Source: Sva-07 sp963829585
GTDB taxonomy: Bacteria > Actinomycetota > Acidimicrobiia > Acidimicrobiales > Ilumatobacteraceae
Assembly: GCA_963829585.1 (NCBI GenBank)
Contig: CAWHJD010000028.1
Coordinates: forward strand, 186,001 to 250,000
Reading direction: 5' to 3'
Length of the DNA stretch: 64,000 bases
The translations under genes and the position numbers were made by a program. This document shows, piece by piece, positions 9,298-18,909 of this stretch. How positions within the stretch are numbered: the first letter of the stretch is position 1; each line of letters starts with the position of its first letter. The notes below the pieces were generated by a model, which was not told where the DNA came from, searched no databases, and saw nothing but the letters and a program-made list of their open reading frames with translations.

Positions 9298-10128
9298 ATG
9301 TCGAACGGGTCCGACCACCGCAGGGAACTCGCCGAGTTCCTCAGGTCGCGCCGCGAGGCGACGCGGCCCGAACAGGTCGGCCTCCCGAGCGGCCGCGGGC
9401 GTCGCACACCGGGATTGCGCCGCGAGGAGGTCGCGATGCTCGCCGGGGTGTCGCTCACCTGGTACACGTGGCTCGAACAGGGTCGTCGCATCAACGCCTC
9501 GAACGACGTACTCCTGGCCATCGGGCGGGCGCTGCGACTCGACGACGCCGGCTTGGAGCACCTGCTGTCGCTCACCGAGCCCGGCACGGCCACCATCGCC
9601 GCTCCCGCCGAGGCTCCCAGCGCCCTCGTCAGACTCCTCGACGCCCTCATGCCGGCCCCTGCCTACGTGCTCGGACCGATCTGGGAGTTCGTCGGCTGGA
9701 ACACCGCGCAGGCCCGCCTGTACCCGAGGATCATCGACCTCGTCGCACCGCGACGCAACCTGATGTGGGTCCTGTTCGCCGATCCCTCGACGCGCGACCT
9801 CATCGTCGACTGGGACATCCACGCCCGCCAAGCGTTGGCCGAGTTCCGGTCGGCGACGTCGTCGGTGCGCCGCGACCCCGCCATGGTCGAGCTGGTCGAT
9901 CTGCTGTGCGACGAGAGCACGGAGTTCGCGGACTGGTGGCGCGAACACGACGTGTCCGGCTTCGAGACCAGACTGCGGCGATTCCGCCATCCCGCCGCCG
10001 GCGACCTGACGTTCGAGTACCAGCAGTTGACCCCCGCCGAGTGGCCGTCGCTGCGCATCGTCGCCCAGCTCCCCGTTCCGGGCGACGACTCCGCCGAACG
10101 TCTCGCCGTGCGCCACTACCTCGTCTGA
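9298..10128 (+). CDS. MmyB-type transcriptional regulator (HTH-XRE)
   Basis: 276 aa. N-terminal XRE helix-turn-helix (residues ~9-80) with the hallmark GRRTPGLRREEVAMLAGVSLTWYTWLEQGR, followed by the MmyB ligand-binding domain (residues ~105-270; WNTAQARLYP, RNLMWVLFADP). Family members bind DNA as dimers and are thought to sense small lipophilic ligands. It is divergent from the M20 peptidase and 78 bp before the indolepyruvate oxidoreductase gene, so either may be its target; no operator could be singled out. Confidence 0.92.
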   Translation: MSNGSDHRRELAEFLRSRREATRPEQVGLPSGRGRRTPGLRREEVAMLAGVSLTWYTWLEQGRRINASNDVLLAIGRALRLDDAGLEHLLSLTEPGTATIAAPAEAPSALVRLLDALMPAPAYVLGPIWEFVGWNTAQARLYPRIIDLVAPRRNLMWVLFADPSTRDLIVDWDIHARQALAEFRSATSSVRRDPAMVELVDLLCDESTEFADWWREHDVSGFETRLRRFRHPAAGDLTFEYQQLTPAEWPSLRIVAQLPVPGDDSAERLAVRHYLV

Positions 10129-10206
10129 ACGACACGTGTCGCTGCTCGACGCGAGGCGTGTCGATGCGCTACAACGTAGACGGGGACTCAGACGCGAGGA
10201 GGTTGC

Positions 10207-13200
10207 ATGACCATCGACAGTCCGGGCACCGACCAGCACCGACCGATCCACGCCTACGAACTCGCCGACCGGTTCCGCCTCGAGGACGGACGGGTCTTCC
10301 TGTCGGGGGTCCAGGCGCTCGCACGGCTCCCCGTCGACCAGTTGCGCCTCGACCGCCGCCTCGGGCTGACGACGGCCGCCTTCGCCTCCGGCTATCAGGG
10401 CTCACCGGTCGGGACGTTCACCGAGGAACTACGCCGGGCCGCCGGCACCGTCGCCGACCTCCCGATCGTCGTGCAACCCGCAGTGAACGAGGAACTCGCG
10501 GCGACGGCCGTGATGGGGAGCCAGTTGGCGATGACCCTCGCCGACGCCCGGTACGACGGAGTCGTCGGCATCTGGTACGGCAAGGGCCCTGGCTTCGACC
10601 GCAGCAGCGACGCGATCCGCCACGCCGTGTTCGCAGGTACGTCGATGCACGGCGGCGTCGTTGCCGTCGTCGGCGACGACCCGGCGGCGAAGTCGTCGAC
10701 GCTGCCGTCGTCCAGTGACGCCACGATGGTCGACCTCCACATGCCGATCCTGTTCCCCGGCGACGTCCAGGAGGCCCTCGATCTCGGGCGGCATGCCGTC
10801 GCCCTGTCGCGGTCGTGCGGACTCTGGGCCGGCATCAAGCTCGTCACGGCGGTCGCCGACGGAACGGGGACCGTCGACGTCCATCCCGATCGTGTGCGGG
10901 CAACGGCGCCCGTCGTGGAGGTCGGCGGCGAGCCGTTCCATCCCCGTCCGAACGGCCGCCTGCTCACGCCGTACACGCTGGAGATGGAGCGCGAATTCCA
11001 GGAGATCCGATGGCCGTTGGCGAGACGCTACGGCGTCGACAACCACCTCAACCGGGTGGTGACACGCACCGCCGACGACTGGATCGGCATCGCCGCGTGC
11101 GGCCAGACCTTCCACGAGGTGCGCGAGGTCCTCCGCCTGGTCGGGCTCGAGAGCGACGACGACCTCCGCGCGGCGGGGATCCGGCTCTTCCAGCTGCTGA
11201 TGCCCGTCCCGCTCGATCCCGGCCAGGCCCGGGACTTCGCTGAAGGTCTCGACGAAGTACTGGTCGTCGAGGAGAAGAATCCGACGCTCGAGCAGCTCCT
11301 CAAGGCGTCGCTCTACGACGGCACCCATCATCCACGGGTCGTCGGCCGTCGCGACGAGATGGGCGAGCTGCTCATACCCGGTCACGGCACCCTCGACGTC
11401 GACACGCTGATCGGCCCGATCCACACTCGCCTCTCGTCACGCCTGGCCACCCGGATCCGTCCGATCACCGACGTCGTCCAGCCGAAGCGGACGCGGATCC
11501 CCCTGTCGGTCACCCGCGCGCCGTTCTACTGTTCCGGTTGCCCGCACAACCGCAGTACGCGCGCCGCGCCGGGGACGCTCGTCGGCGGTGGAATCGGGTG
11601 CCACGCGATGGTGGCGATGATGGACCCGGCGCGTGTCGGCGACATCGTGGGGCTGACCTGCATGGGTACCGAGGGCGCCCAGTGGATCGGCATGGCTCCC
11701 TTCGTCGGACGTGACCATCTGGTGCAGAACCTCGGCGACGGCACCTTCTTCCATTCGGGCTCGCTCGCCGTCCGCGCGGCCATCGCCGCTGGCGTCGACA
11801 TCACCTACAAGCTGCTCTACAACGGCACCGTCGCCATGACCGGCGGACAGCATCCGGAAGGGCAGATGTCGGTGCCCGATCTCGCCGGCATGCTCCTGCT
11901 CGAGGGCGTCGCCCGCGTCATCGTCACCAGCGACGACCCCCATCGACATCCGAAGGGTGCGTTCCCCGACGGCGTCGACGTGTGGGATCGCAGCCGGTTC
12001 GACGAGGCGCTCGAGGTGCTCGCTTCGGTGAGCGGTGTCACGGTCCTCATCCACGACCAGGCCTGTGCGGCGGAGAACCGCCGGGGCCGGGCGCGAGGCA
12101 CGATCGCGACGCCGGGGTTCCGCGTCGTCATCAACGAGCGGGTGTGCGAGGGGTGTGGCGACTGCGGCGACAAGAGCAACTGCCTGTCGGTGCAACCGGT
12201 CGACACGCCGTTCGGGCGCAAGACCCGGATCGACCAGACCAGCTGCAACTTCGACTTCTCCTGTCTGCAGGGTGACTGCCCCTCGTTCGCGACGGTCACC
12301 ACCGACGACGCCCGCGACCGCAAGCGTGCCCCGGCACCTCCCCCCGATGTGCCCGAGCCGGCCGACCCGATCGTCGATGCCGACGACTTCACCGTGCGCA
12401 TGGTCGGCATCGGCGGCACCGGGGTCGTCACGGTGAGTCAGATCCTCGGTACTGCCGCGATGCTGGCGGGCCACAACGTCCGGGGTCTCGATCAGACGGG
12501 ACTGTCGCAGAAGGCCGGACCGGTGATGAGCGACGTGCGGATCACGGCGGGCGACACCGTGGCGTCGAATCACGCGAACGTCTCGGGTGTCGACTGTCTG
12601 CTGGCGTTCGATCTGCTCGTCGCGGCGAGCGACAACAGCCTCGCCGACGCCAGAGCCGACCGCACCGTGGTGGTCGCGTCCACCGCGGCCGTCCCGACCG
12701 GCCAGATGGTGACCCATCCCGACCTCGCCGCACCGGCGACGGCGGCATTGATGGACCGGGTGAACGCCGAGTCGCGAGCGGTCGACAACCGCCGGCTCGA
12801 CGCAGCGGCACTCGCCGATGCACTGCTCGGATCCACGACCACGGCCAACATGATCGTGTTGGGTGCTGCGGTCCAGATCGGTGCCGTTCCGATGCCGACC
12901 GAGGCGATCGACCGTGCCATCGCACTCAACGGCGTTGCCGTGGAGACGAATCAGGCCGCGTTCCGCTGGGGTCGGGCGTGGGCCGACGATCCCGAGGCGG
13001 TCGAGCGCTCGGCCGGTCTCCCGTCGCCGGCTCGACCCGAGACCGTCGACGAACTGATCGAGCGTCTCGCCGCCGATCTCGTCGACTACCAGTCGAGCGC
13101 ATACGCCGACCGGTTCCGAGCCGTCGTCGCCGACGCCCGACGCACGGAGCAGCGCGTCGCGCCGGGTTCGACGCGCTTCACCGAAGCCGTCGCACGCAAC

Positions 13201-13650
13201 CTCCACAAGCTGATGGCGTACAAGGACGAGTACGAGGTCGCCCGGCTCCTCCTCGACGACGGGGCCCGAGCCGGGTACGAAGCCGTCGGCGGGCGCAACA
13301 CCACGGTCACCTATCACCTGCATCCACCGATGCTGCGGGCCATGGGGATCGACCGGAAGCTGAAGCTCCGCCGGTCGGCGGTCCCGGCCATGCGGGCGTT
13401 GCGCTCCGCGAAGCGGCTGCGGGGCACGCTGGCCGACCCGTTCCGATGGGCCGAGGTGCGACGTGTCGAGCGGGCGATGATCCCCGAGTACATCGACGCG
13501 GTCGGTCGCCTGCAGCGACGCCTCGACGTCGACAGCCTCGACGAAGCCGTGGAGATCGCATCGCTCCCGGATCGGGTTCGGGGATACGAGGACCTCAAGC
13601 TGCGCCGAGCCACCCAGTACCGCGCCGAACTCGCCCGGCGCACAACCTGA
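10207..13650 (+). CDS. Indolepyruvate:ferredoxin oxidoreductase, fused alpha/gamma form
   Basis: 1147 aa. Oxidatively decarboxylates aryl or branched 2-oxo acids to acyl-CoA with ferredoxin as acceptor. Order: pyrimidine-binding and related PFOR domains (residues 1-~400), TPP-binding domain containing the CPHNRST cysteine region and GGGIGCHAMV (about 430-620), a ferredoxin-like insert (CEGCGDCGDKSNC...CNFDFSCLQGDC, about 640-700), then the gamma (IorB-like) domain starting MVGIGGTGVVTVSQILG. A GAGGAGG ribosome-binding site precedes the ATG. The length matches the fused single-chain family. Its stop codon lies inside the palindrome at 13641-13685. Confidence 0.93.
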   Translation: MTIDSPGTDQHRPIHAYELADRFRLEDGRVFLSGVQALARLPVDQLRLDRRLGLTTAAFASGYQGSPVGTFTEELRRAAGTVADLPIVVQPAVNEELAATAVMGSQLAMTLADARYDGVVGIWYGKGPGFDRSSDAIRHAVFAGTSMHGGVVAVVGDDPAAKSSTLPSSSDATMVDLHMPILFPGDVQEALDLGRHAVALSRSCGLWAGIKLVTAVADGTGTVDVHPDRVRATAPVVEVGGEPFHPRPNGRLLTPYTLEMEREFQEIRWPLARRYGVDNHLNRVVTRTADDWIGIAACGQTFHEVREVLRLVGLESDDDLRAAGIRLFQLLMPVPLDPGQARDFAEGLDEVLVVEEKNPTLEQLLKASLYDGTHHPRVVGRRDEMGELLIPGHGTLDVDTLIGPIHTRLSSRLATRIRPITDVVQPKRTRIPLSVTRAPFYCSGCPHNRSTRAAPGTLVGGGIGCHAMVAMMDPARVGDIVGLTCMGTEGAQWIGMAPFVGRDHLVQNLGDGTFFHSGSLAVRAAIAAGVDITYKLLYNGTVAMTGGQHPEGQMSVPDLAGMLLLEGVARVIVTSDDPHRHPKGAFPDGVDVWDRSRFDEALEVLASVSGVTVLIHDQACAAENRRGRARGTIATPGFRVVINERVCEGCGDCGDKSNCLSVQPVDTPFGRKTRIDQTSCNFDFSCLQGDCPSFATVTTDDARDRKRAPAPPPDVPEPADPIVDADDFTVRMVGIGGTGVVTVSQILGTAAMLAGHNVRGLDQTGLSQKAGPVMSDVRITAGDTVASNHANVSGVDCLLAFDLLVAASDNSLADARADRTVVVASTAAVPTGQMVTHPDLAAPATAALMDRVNAESRAVDNRRLDAAALADALLGSTTTANMIVLGAAVQIGAVPMPTEAIDRAIALNGVAVETNQAAFRWGRAWADDPEAVERSAGLPSPARPETVDELIERLAADLVDYQSSAYADRFRAVVADARRTEQRVAPGSTRFTEAVARNLHKLMAYKDEYEVARLLLDDGARAGYEAVGGRNTTVTYHLHPPMLRAMGIDRKLKLRRSAVPAMRALRSAKRLRGTLADPFRWAEVRRVERAMIPEYIDAVGRLQRRLDVDSLDEAVEIASLPDRVRGYEDLKLRRATQYRAELARRTT

Positions 13651-13685
13651 AACGCTGGGGTCTGACCCCAGCGTTTCAGGTTGTG
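13641..13685. repeat. 45-bp perfect palindrome that supplies both convergent stop codons (family B)
   Basis: Arms of 22 bp around T13663 with core CTGGGGTC-T-GACCCCAG. Each arm contains ACCTGA; that TGA ends the oxidoreductase on the plus strand (13648-13650) and ppgK on the minus strand (13676-13678). A second copy lies at 31794-31830. It is positioned to work as a two-way terminator. Confidence 0.85.
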
Positions 13686-14428
13686 GCGAGGCCGGCGCCG
13701 ACCAGCGCGGCGCCGACGATGCCGGCGTTGTTCGCCATCGTCGCGGGAACGACGTCCGTCTCGATCGAGATGAGCGGCAGCCACTGATCGGCAGCCTTCG
13801 ACGCTCCCCCGCCGACGATGAACAGGTCGGGCGAGAAGAGCATCTCGACGTGACGCAGGTAGCGCTCGACCCGGGGGGCCCACTCGCTCCAGCCGAGGCC
13901 CTCGCGTTCGCGCACGATCGCTGACGCCCGGGTCTCGGCATCGTGCCCGTCGAGTTCGAGGTGCCCGAGTTCGGTGTTCGGCACGAGCGTGCCGTCGACG
14001 AACAGACCGGAACCGATACCGGTGCCGAACGTCAGCATGATGACGACACCGGTGCGGCCACGCCCTGCCCCGAACCGCATCTCGGCGATCCCGGCGGCAT
14101 CGGCATCGTTGATCATCGTCACGGGGAGCCCGCACGCCTGTGTGAACAGCGCGTCGGCGTCGACGCCCATCCAGCTCCGATCGATGTTGGCGGCGAGGCC
14201 CACGACGCCGTGGAGGACGATCGAGGGAAAGGCGACGCCCAGCGGAGCCGACCACCCATGACCCTCGATGAGCTGTCGGACGACCTCGACCATCGCCGCG
14301 GGCGTCGCCGGCTGCGGTGTGGAGATCCGATGCCGTTTGGACACCAGTCCACCGGTGGTCAGGTCGACGATGGCGGCCTTCATGCCGGTGCCGCCGATGT
14401 CGATGCCGAATCCGTGCAGCTCAGTCAC
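13676..14428 (-). CDS. ppgK: Polyphosphate glucokinase (ROK family)
   Basis: 250 aa. Phosphorylates glucose with polyphosphate or ATP in the cytosol. ROK features: phosphate-binding GIDIGGTGMKAAIVD, catalytic NDADAAG, LTFGTGIGSGLFVDG, and NTELGHLELDGHDAE, which is typical of actinobacterial PpgK. The usual ROK zinc-binding cysteine motif is absent, as in PpgK. The start is GTG at 14428, since the longer frame has no ROK sequence; it overlaps the acyl-CoA dehydrogenase stop by 8 bp (GTGACTGA), so the two are co-transcribed. The last codons (ATT-stop) lie in the palindrome arm. Confidence 0.92.
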   Translation of the reverse strand: MTELHGFGIDIGGTGMKAAIVDLTTGGLVSKRHRISTPQPATPAAMVEVVRQLIEGHGWSAPLGVAFPSIVLHGVVGLAANIDRSWMGVDADALFTQACGLPVTMINDADAAGIAEMRFGAGRGRTGVVIMLTFGTGIGSGLFVDGTLVPNTELGHLELDGHDAETRASAIVREREGLGWSEWAPRVERYLRHVEMLFSPDLFIVGGGASKAADQWLPLISIETDVVPATMANNAGIVGAALVGAGLATT

Positions 14429-15659
14429 GCGTCGGGGCCAGGTGCCGTGCCTCGGACCACGTGAGGCCCTTCTCCAGGTTCGGTTCCCGAGGCAGTCCGA
14501 GGACGAACTCACCGACGATGTTGCGTTGGACGGCGAAGGTTCCGCCGCCCAACGTGAGCGCCGGGCTGAACAGGTAGCCGTAGTGCCAGATCGGGTCGAC
14601 GTCGGGATACTGACGAGCCTCCCTGAAGTTGTTCTCGGTGGGACCGTTCTGGGCTGACGACGGAAGGTCACCCGCCGGGCCGGAGCCGGTGAGCATGCCG
14701 TCCGCGCCGGCGACCGCCTTCGCGAGTGCCATCACGTGCTGGCCGTGCTCGTCCGCCATGATCTTCTGGATCGACGCCTCCGGACCCGGCGTCTTCCCCT
14801 TGAGCGTGGCGCTGAGGCTGCGCATCCGGTTGAGCCGGAGCAGTTCGGCCTCGATGTGCAACCGTGCCGCCTGGTCACGCAGCACCGGATCGGTGAGCCC
14901 TCCGCCGTCGCGGATCACCTGCAGCAGTTCGCCCGCCGATGGCCCGACGCCCCAGAGCGAACCGGCCGACGACAGCGAGACCCGCTCGTTCGACAGGGTG
15001 ACCTTGGCGAGCCGCCAGCCGTCACCCTCCTCCCCCACGCGCAGCGACGCCGGGATGCGGACGTCGTCGAAGAACACCTGGTTGAACGAGTGCGCAGTCG
15101 TCATGTCGACGATCGGGGTCATCGTGATCCCGGGGAGATCCATCGGGCAGATGAAGTAGGAGATCCCCTTGTGCTTGGGCTGGTCGGGATCGGTGCGGGC
15201 GATGAGGATGCCGAGCTGCGAGTGGTGGGCACCGCTCGACCAGATCTTCGAGCCGTTGACGACGTACTCGTCACCGTCGCGCACGGCGCGCGTGCCCAGG
15301 TTCGCCAGGTCGGAACCGGCGTCGGGCTCCGAGAACAGCTGACACCAGAACTCCTCACCGCTGAAGATCTTCGGGAGATATCGCTCGTGTTGCTCGGGGG
15401 TGCCGGCGAGGAAGATCGTGGGTGCCGCCCACCCGATCCCGATGTGGTTGTTCGGTCGGCGGATCCCGGCGCGCGAGAGTTCGTCGTCGATGACCAACTG
15501 GTCGATCGGATCAGCCTCGAGCCCCCAGGGCTTGGGCCAGTGGGGAACGACATAGCCGGCCTCGGCCAGCACCCGGCCCGTCGGGTTCGGGTTCGCCGCG
15601 ATCCATTCGCGCACCGTACGCCTGGTCGGGTGGTCCTCTGGTGGGAGATCGAAATCCAT
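14421..15659 (-). CDS. Acyl-CoA dehydrogenase
   Basis: 412 aa FAD flavoprotein that introduces a trans-2 double bond in an acyl-CoA. N-terminal helical domain, the middle domain with FSEPDAGSDLANL and VNGSKIWSSGAHHS, and a C-terminal helical domain are recognisable. The length and sequence fit the FadE17/FadE34-type actinobacterial dehydrogenases that act on branched or sterol side-chain substrates, but the substrate cannot be read here. It lies upstream of ppgK with overlapping start and stop; the link between the two is probably only shared transcription. Confidence 0.92.
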   Translation of the reverse strand: MDFDLPPEDHPTRRTVREWIAANPNPTGRVLAEAGYVVPHWPKPWGLEADPIDQLVIDDELSRAGIRRPNNHIGIGWAAPTIFLAGTPEQHERYLPKIFSGEEFWCQLFSEPDAGSDLANLGTRAVRDGDEYVVNGSKIWSSGAHHSQLGILIARTDPDQPKHKGISYFICPMDLPGITMTPIVDMTTAHSFNQVFFDDVRIPASLRVGEEGDGWRLAKVTLSNERVSLSSAGSLWGVGPSAGELLQVIRDGGGLTDPVLRDQAARLHIEAELLRLNRMRSLSATLKGKTPGPEASIQKIMADEHGQHVMALAKAVAGADGMLTGSGPAGDLPSSAQNGPTENNFREARQYPDVDPIWHYGYLFSPALTLGGGTFAVQRNIVGEFVLGLPREPNLEKGLTWSEARHLAPTRD

Positions 15660-15716
15660 GGCGCCACTCTTGTCGATCGAAGGTGGCGACGAGGGATCAG
15701 AAGCCTGCTGCAGACA

Positions 15717-15747
15717 GGTCAGGAGCCGGTCAGGAGCCGGTCAGGCC
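15717..15747. repeat. 11-bp tandem repeat (GGTCAGGAGCC, 2.8 copies) over the WS/DGAT stop codon
   Basis: Two full copies and a partial third. The partial copy carries the stop codon of the WS/DGAT gene (15741-15743) and the full copies repeat the TGA downstream of it. Compare 2911-2950, 19970-19997 and 25588-25615. Confidence 0.7.
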
Positions 15748-17312
15748 TGGCGTCGCTTCATGGCGGCCGCAGCCTTGCCGGCCCTGCCGGTGCCCGGAGA
15801 ACCCGGCGTCCCGCGTCGCATCGACGGCGCCTCCTGCTCCTCGAACCAGTCGGCCCCGGTGGCCTCGAAGAGCACCCCGATCTCGTCGATGTGCAGGTCG
15901 ACGAGATCCCACAGGTCGGGGACCAGTTCACGATCGGAGATGAGACCGAAGTCGAGCCGGTCGAGGTAGCTGTGCACGGTGATGTTGAGGCCCATGTCGT
16001 CGGCGATCGTCGACACCGGGATGTAGTTCGTCATCTTCGCCCCGGCGAAGTACAGGGCGTTCCGGGGACCGGGCACGTTGGAGATCACGACGTTCACCGG
16101 CAGGTTCACGCGGTCGGCGAGCCGCAGGCGGGATTGCAGTCGCATCGCTGCGGTGGCGGCGAGCGGAGGTGCCACTTGCGCCAGTTCGGCGATGTCCTGG
16201 GCCGGCAGCACGTCCATCTGGCGCTTCGCCTCGTTCATCGCCACGTGACAACGGCGGATCCGTTCGAGCGGGTCGGCACAGTTCGTCGGCAGGTCGGCGA
16301 TGATGCCACCGACCCGGTTCGTCCACGGATCCTCCTCGTCGCCGGTGCGGATCGACACGGGCACCATGGCCCGCAGCGGCTCGTCCGGCAATGCGTCGTG
16401 CCGGATCAGGTACTCGCGCAGTGCCCCGGTGCAGATCGCCATGACCACGTCGTTGACGGTGCAGCCGGTCGCATCCTTGAGCGCTTTGATGTTGCCGAGC
16501 GCCGTCGACCGCATGGCGAACCGACGATGCGGCGTGATCGTCCTGTTGAACGGTGTCGGCGGTGCCGGCGACAGCGGGATGCGGACGCGGTGGGTCGGCT
16601 CGGGTGTGTCGACCGCGCCACCGATCGCCATCGACTTCAGGAGCTCGCGGGCTTGGCCGGCGATCGCCGAGACGCTGTCGACCCCCGCCGCCTCGGCGAA
16701 GTTGCGCACCATCCGCAACGACAGACGCATCCCCTTGATCGGGTTGAGCGCCAGGTTGCGCATCGTGCGCTCGAGGAGCTCCAGGTCGCTCGGGACCGCT
16801 TCACCCACCCAGTCGGTGTGTTCGGGCATCGGCGTGTCGGGCGACGGGTCGGTCAGGAGGTTGAGGAGGAGCACACCCGAGGCGCCGTCGATGGTGGCGT
16901 GGTGGGTCTTGGTGAGCATCGCCCAACGGCCGTCGGCGAGACCCTCGATGACATACACCTCCCACAGCGGCCTCGACCGGTCCATCCGTCGACCCACGAT
17001 GCGTGCCACCTGCTCGGCGAGCTGATCGGCGCCTCCGGGGGGCGCGAGACCGATGTGGCGGACGTGGAAGTCGAGATCGAAGTCGGGATCGTCGATCCAG
17101 TACGGGTGATCGAGGTGGAAGGGCACCTCGACCAACCGGCGACGCATCGGTTCGAGCCGGCCGATCAGGGCGTCGAAGCGATCGTACGCCGCCTGGTACG
17201 GGTCGAAGTCGGGTGACGGGCGTTCGTAGATCGCCAGGCCGTTCACATGGCCGTAGGTGGTGGGCGTCTCCATGTAGAGGAAACTGGCGTCGAGTCCGGA
17301 CAGTTGCTTCAC
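15741..17312 (-). CDS. Wax ester synthase/diacylglycerol acyltransferase (WS/DGAT)
   Basis: 523 aa from the GTG at 17312 (MKQLSGLDASFLYMETP, the normal family start). Transfers an acyl group from acyl-CoA to diacylglycerol or a fatty alcohol to form storage triacylglycerol or wax ester. The condensing motif HHATIDG lies at residues 137-143. The C-terminal WES_acyltransf domain has VVISNVPGPRNALYFAG. The last ~25 residues are basic and Ala/Gly-rich. It is divergent from a second WS/DGAT gene with a 78-bp shared promoter region, so the pair is likely regulated together. Confidence 0.93.
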   Translation of the reverse strand: MKQLSGLDASFLYMETPTTYGHVNGLAIYERPSPDFDPYQAAYDRFDALIGRLEPMRRRLVEVPFHLDHPYWIDDPDFDLDFHVRHIGLAPPGGADQLAEQVARIVGRRMDRSRPLWEVYVIEGLADGRWAMLTKTHHATIDGASGVLLLNLLTDPSPDTPMPEHTDWVGEAVPSDLELLERTMRNLALNPIKGMRLSLRMVRNFAEAAGVDSVSAIAGQARELLKSMAIGGAVDTPEPTHRVRIPLSPAPPTPFNRTITPHRRFAMRSTALGNIKALKDATGCTVNDVVMAICTGALREYLIRHDALPDEPLRAMVPVSIRTGDEEDPWTNRVGGIIADLPTNCADPLERIRRCHVAMNEAKRQMDVLPAQDIAELAQVAPPLAATAAMRLQSRLRLADRVNLPVNVVISNVPGPRNALYFAGAKMTNYIPVSTIADDMGLNITVHSYLDRLDFGLISDRELVPDLWDLVDLHIDEIGVLFEATGADWFEEQEAPSMRRGTPGSPGTGRAGKAAAAMKRRQA

Positions 17313-17390
17313 CTCGTGAGTCTCGCGCCATTCGACCCTCCGGGATGACGTCGAGGTCGTCGACGTGTACCTTCGAACCAGGAGGACACG

Positions 17391-18813
17391 ATGGGCGAGC
17401 TGCAGTACGACGAGTGGATGAGCGAGAGCGATTCGGTGCTCTGGCACATCGAGCGCGACCCGCTGCTCCGTTCGACGATCACCAGCGTGTGGTTCCTCGA
17501 CTCCGTTCCCGATCGGCGCCGGATGGATGCGGTCGTCGAACGCATCGCCGCCACGATCCCCCGATTGCGGCAGCGGGTCGTCGACGAACAGCCCGGCGTC
17601 GCTCCGCCGCGATGGGTGCAGGATCCGAACTTCGACGTCGACTACCACTACCACTGGGCTCGTCTTCCGGGTCGTCGGGTCGGTCGGCGCGATGTGCTCG
17701 ATCATGCGCAGCGGCTCGCTGGTCGTTCGTTCGACAAGGACCGCCCACTGTGGGAGTTGTGTGTCATCGAGGGCCTGCCGGAGCAAGCGGGCAGCGTTCG
17801 TCATGAAGGTGCACCATGCGATCGCCGACGGCCTGGGCCTGGTGCAGCTCCTCGCACAGATGGTCGACATCGAGGCCGACCCCAGCGAGACACTCGAACT
17901 CGACGAGTCCTCGGTCCCCCACGCGCACCGTGTCGTCTCGCCACTGTGGTCGATCCCCGGCGCCCGCTCGCTCACCCATCGGATCGCCAGCGAGGCGAGA
18001 ACCGGAGCACGGCTCGGTCGGGCGTCGCTGCGGACCGCCGGCGAGCTGTTGCGCGATCCGCGCGGCACGATCGAGCAGCTCGGGCGCACGACCGGCTCGA
18101 TCGCCCGGGTCGTCAAACCGGCGACCACACCGCTGAGCCCGCTGATGACGGGGCGCTCGCTGAACACCCACTTCGACGCCGTCACCGCGCCGTTCGCCGA
18201 TTTCAAGGCGGCCGCGCGCTCGATGGACGCAACGCTCAACGATGCATTCGTCGCGACCACGCTCGATGCCCTGTGGCGCTACCACGACGCGATGGCGTCA
18301 CGTTGCCCGCAGGTCAGGATGAACATGCCGGTCAGCGTGCGCGGCGGTGAGTCGGCGAACCAGTTCGACAACCAGTTCGTTCCCGCCCGAGTGGTGCTGC
18401 CGCTGAGCGACGCCGACCCTGCCACCAGACTCTCGGAGGTCAAATCCCTGTTACGCGAGGTGACGGCAGAACCCGCGCTCCCCCACGTCAACGACATCTC
18501 GGGTGTGATCTCGCGACTCGGTCCGACCGCGGCGGTGTCCGTGCTCGGTGCGATGCTCAAGGGCGTCGACATCACGACCTCCAACGTCCCCGGGCCGTCG
18601 TTCCCGGTCTTCATGGCCGGCGCGAAGGTCGAGGAATTCCAGGCGTTCGGCCCGTTGGCAGGCGCGGCGATCAACATCACGCTGTTCAGCTATGCCGGAC
18701 ACGTTCACCTCGGGATCAACAGTGATCGGGCAGCAGTCGTCGATCCGGATCTGTTCACCCGCTGCGTTCGCGAGGCGATCGAGGCCACCTTGTCGTTGGC
18801 GGCGCCGACCTGA
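17391..18813 (+). CDS. WS/DGAT-family acyltransferase, frameshifted
   Basis: Paralogue of the neighbouring WS/DGAT. The ATG at 17391 with a good site (AGGAGG) opens the first frame, which is family-like to VIEGLPEQA. The rest, starting AFVMKVHHAIADG with the catalytic HHxxxDG motif, is in the next frame. Removing one G from GGG at 17789-17791 gives a continuous 473-aa protein, and the spacing between EGLP and the HH motif then equals that of the intact paralogue (8 residues plus Lys-x). The C-terminal half is complete (TTSNVPGPSFPVFMAG). Either the base is a sequencing error or the gene is recently broken. Confidence 0.85.
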
Positions 18814-18909
18814 GGCAGTGCGCGCCGGCCGGTTCGTCCGGTCGCACGACACATCGGCGGAACATCGGATGCGGCCGACGAGCCCGTCGCGTTCGCTAAC
18901 CTGCCACTC

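Noticed and set aside
11437..13941. Long minus-strand open frame opposite the indolepyruvate oxidoreductase gene
   Set aside because: Composition-driven shadow of a high-GC coding gene. It has Arg/Asp/His-rich random-like sequence and no domain.
411..17793. AGCGGGCA as a programmed frameshift signal
   Set aside because: The octamer occurs elsewhere in frame without a break (for example near 32911), no stimulatory hairpin is evident at livF or WS/DGAT 2, and these families are not known to use frameshifting. Kept only as an alternative within the indel finding.
17313..18260. Upstream extension of the first WS/DGAT frame on the minus strand
   Set aside because: It is antisense to the second WS/DGAT gene and has no similarity. 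GTG 17312 begins the family-typical MKQLSGLDASF.
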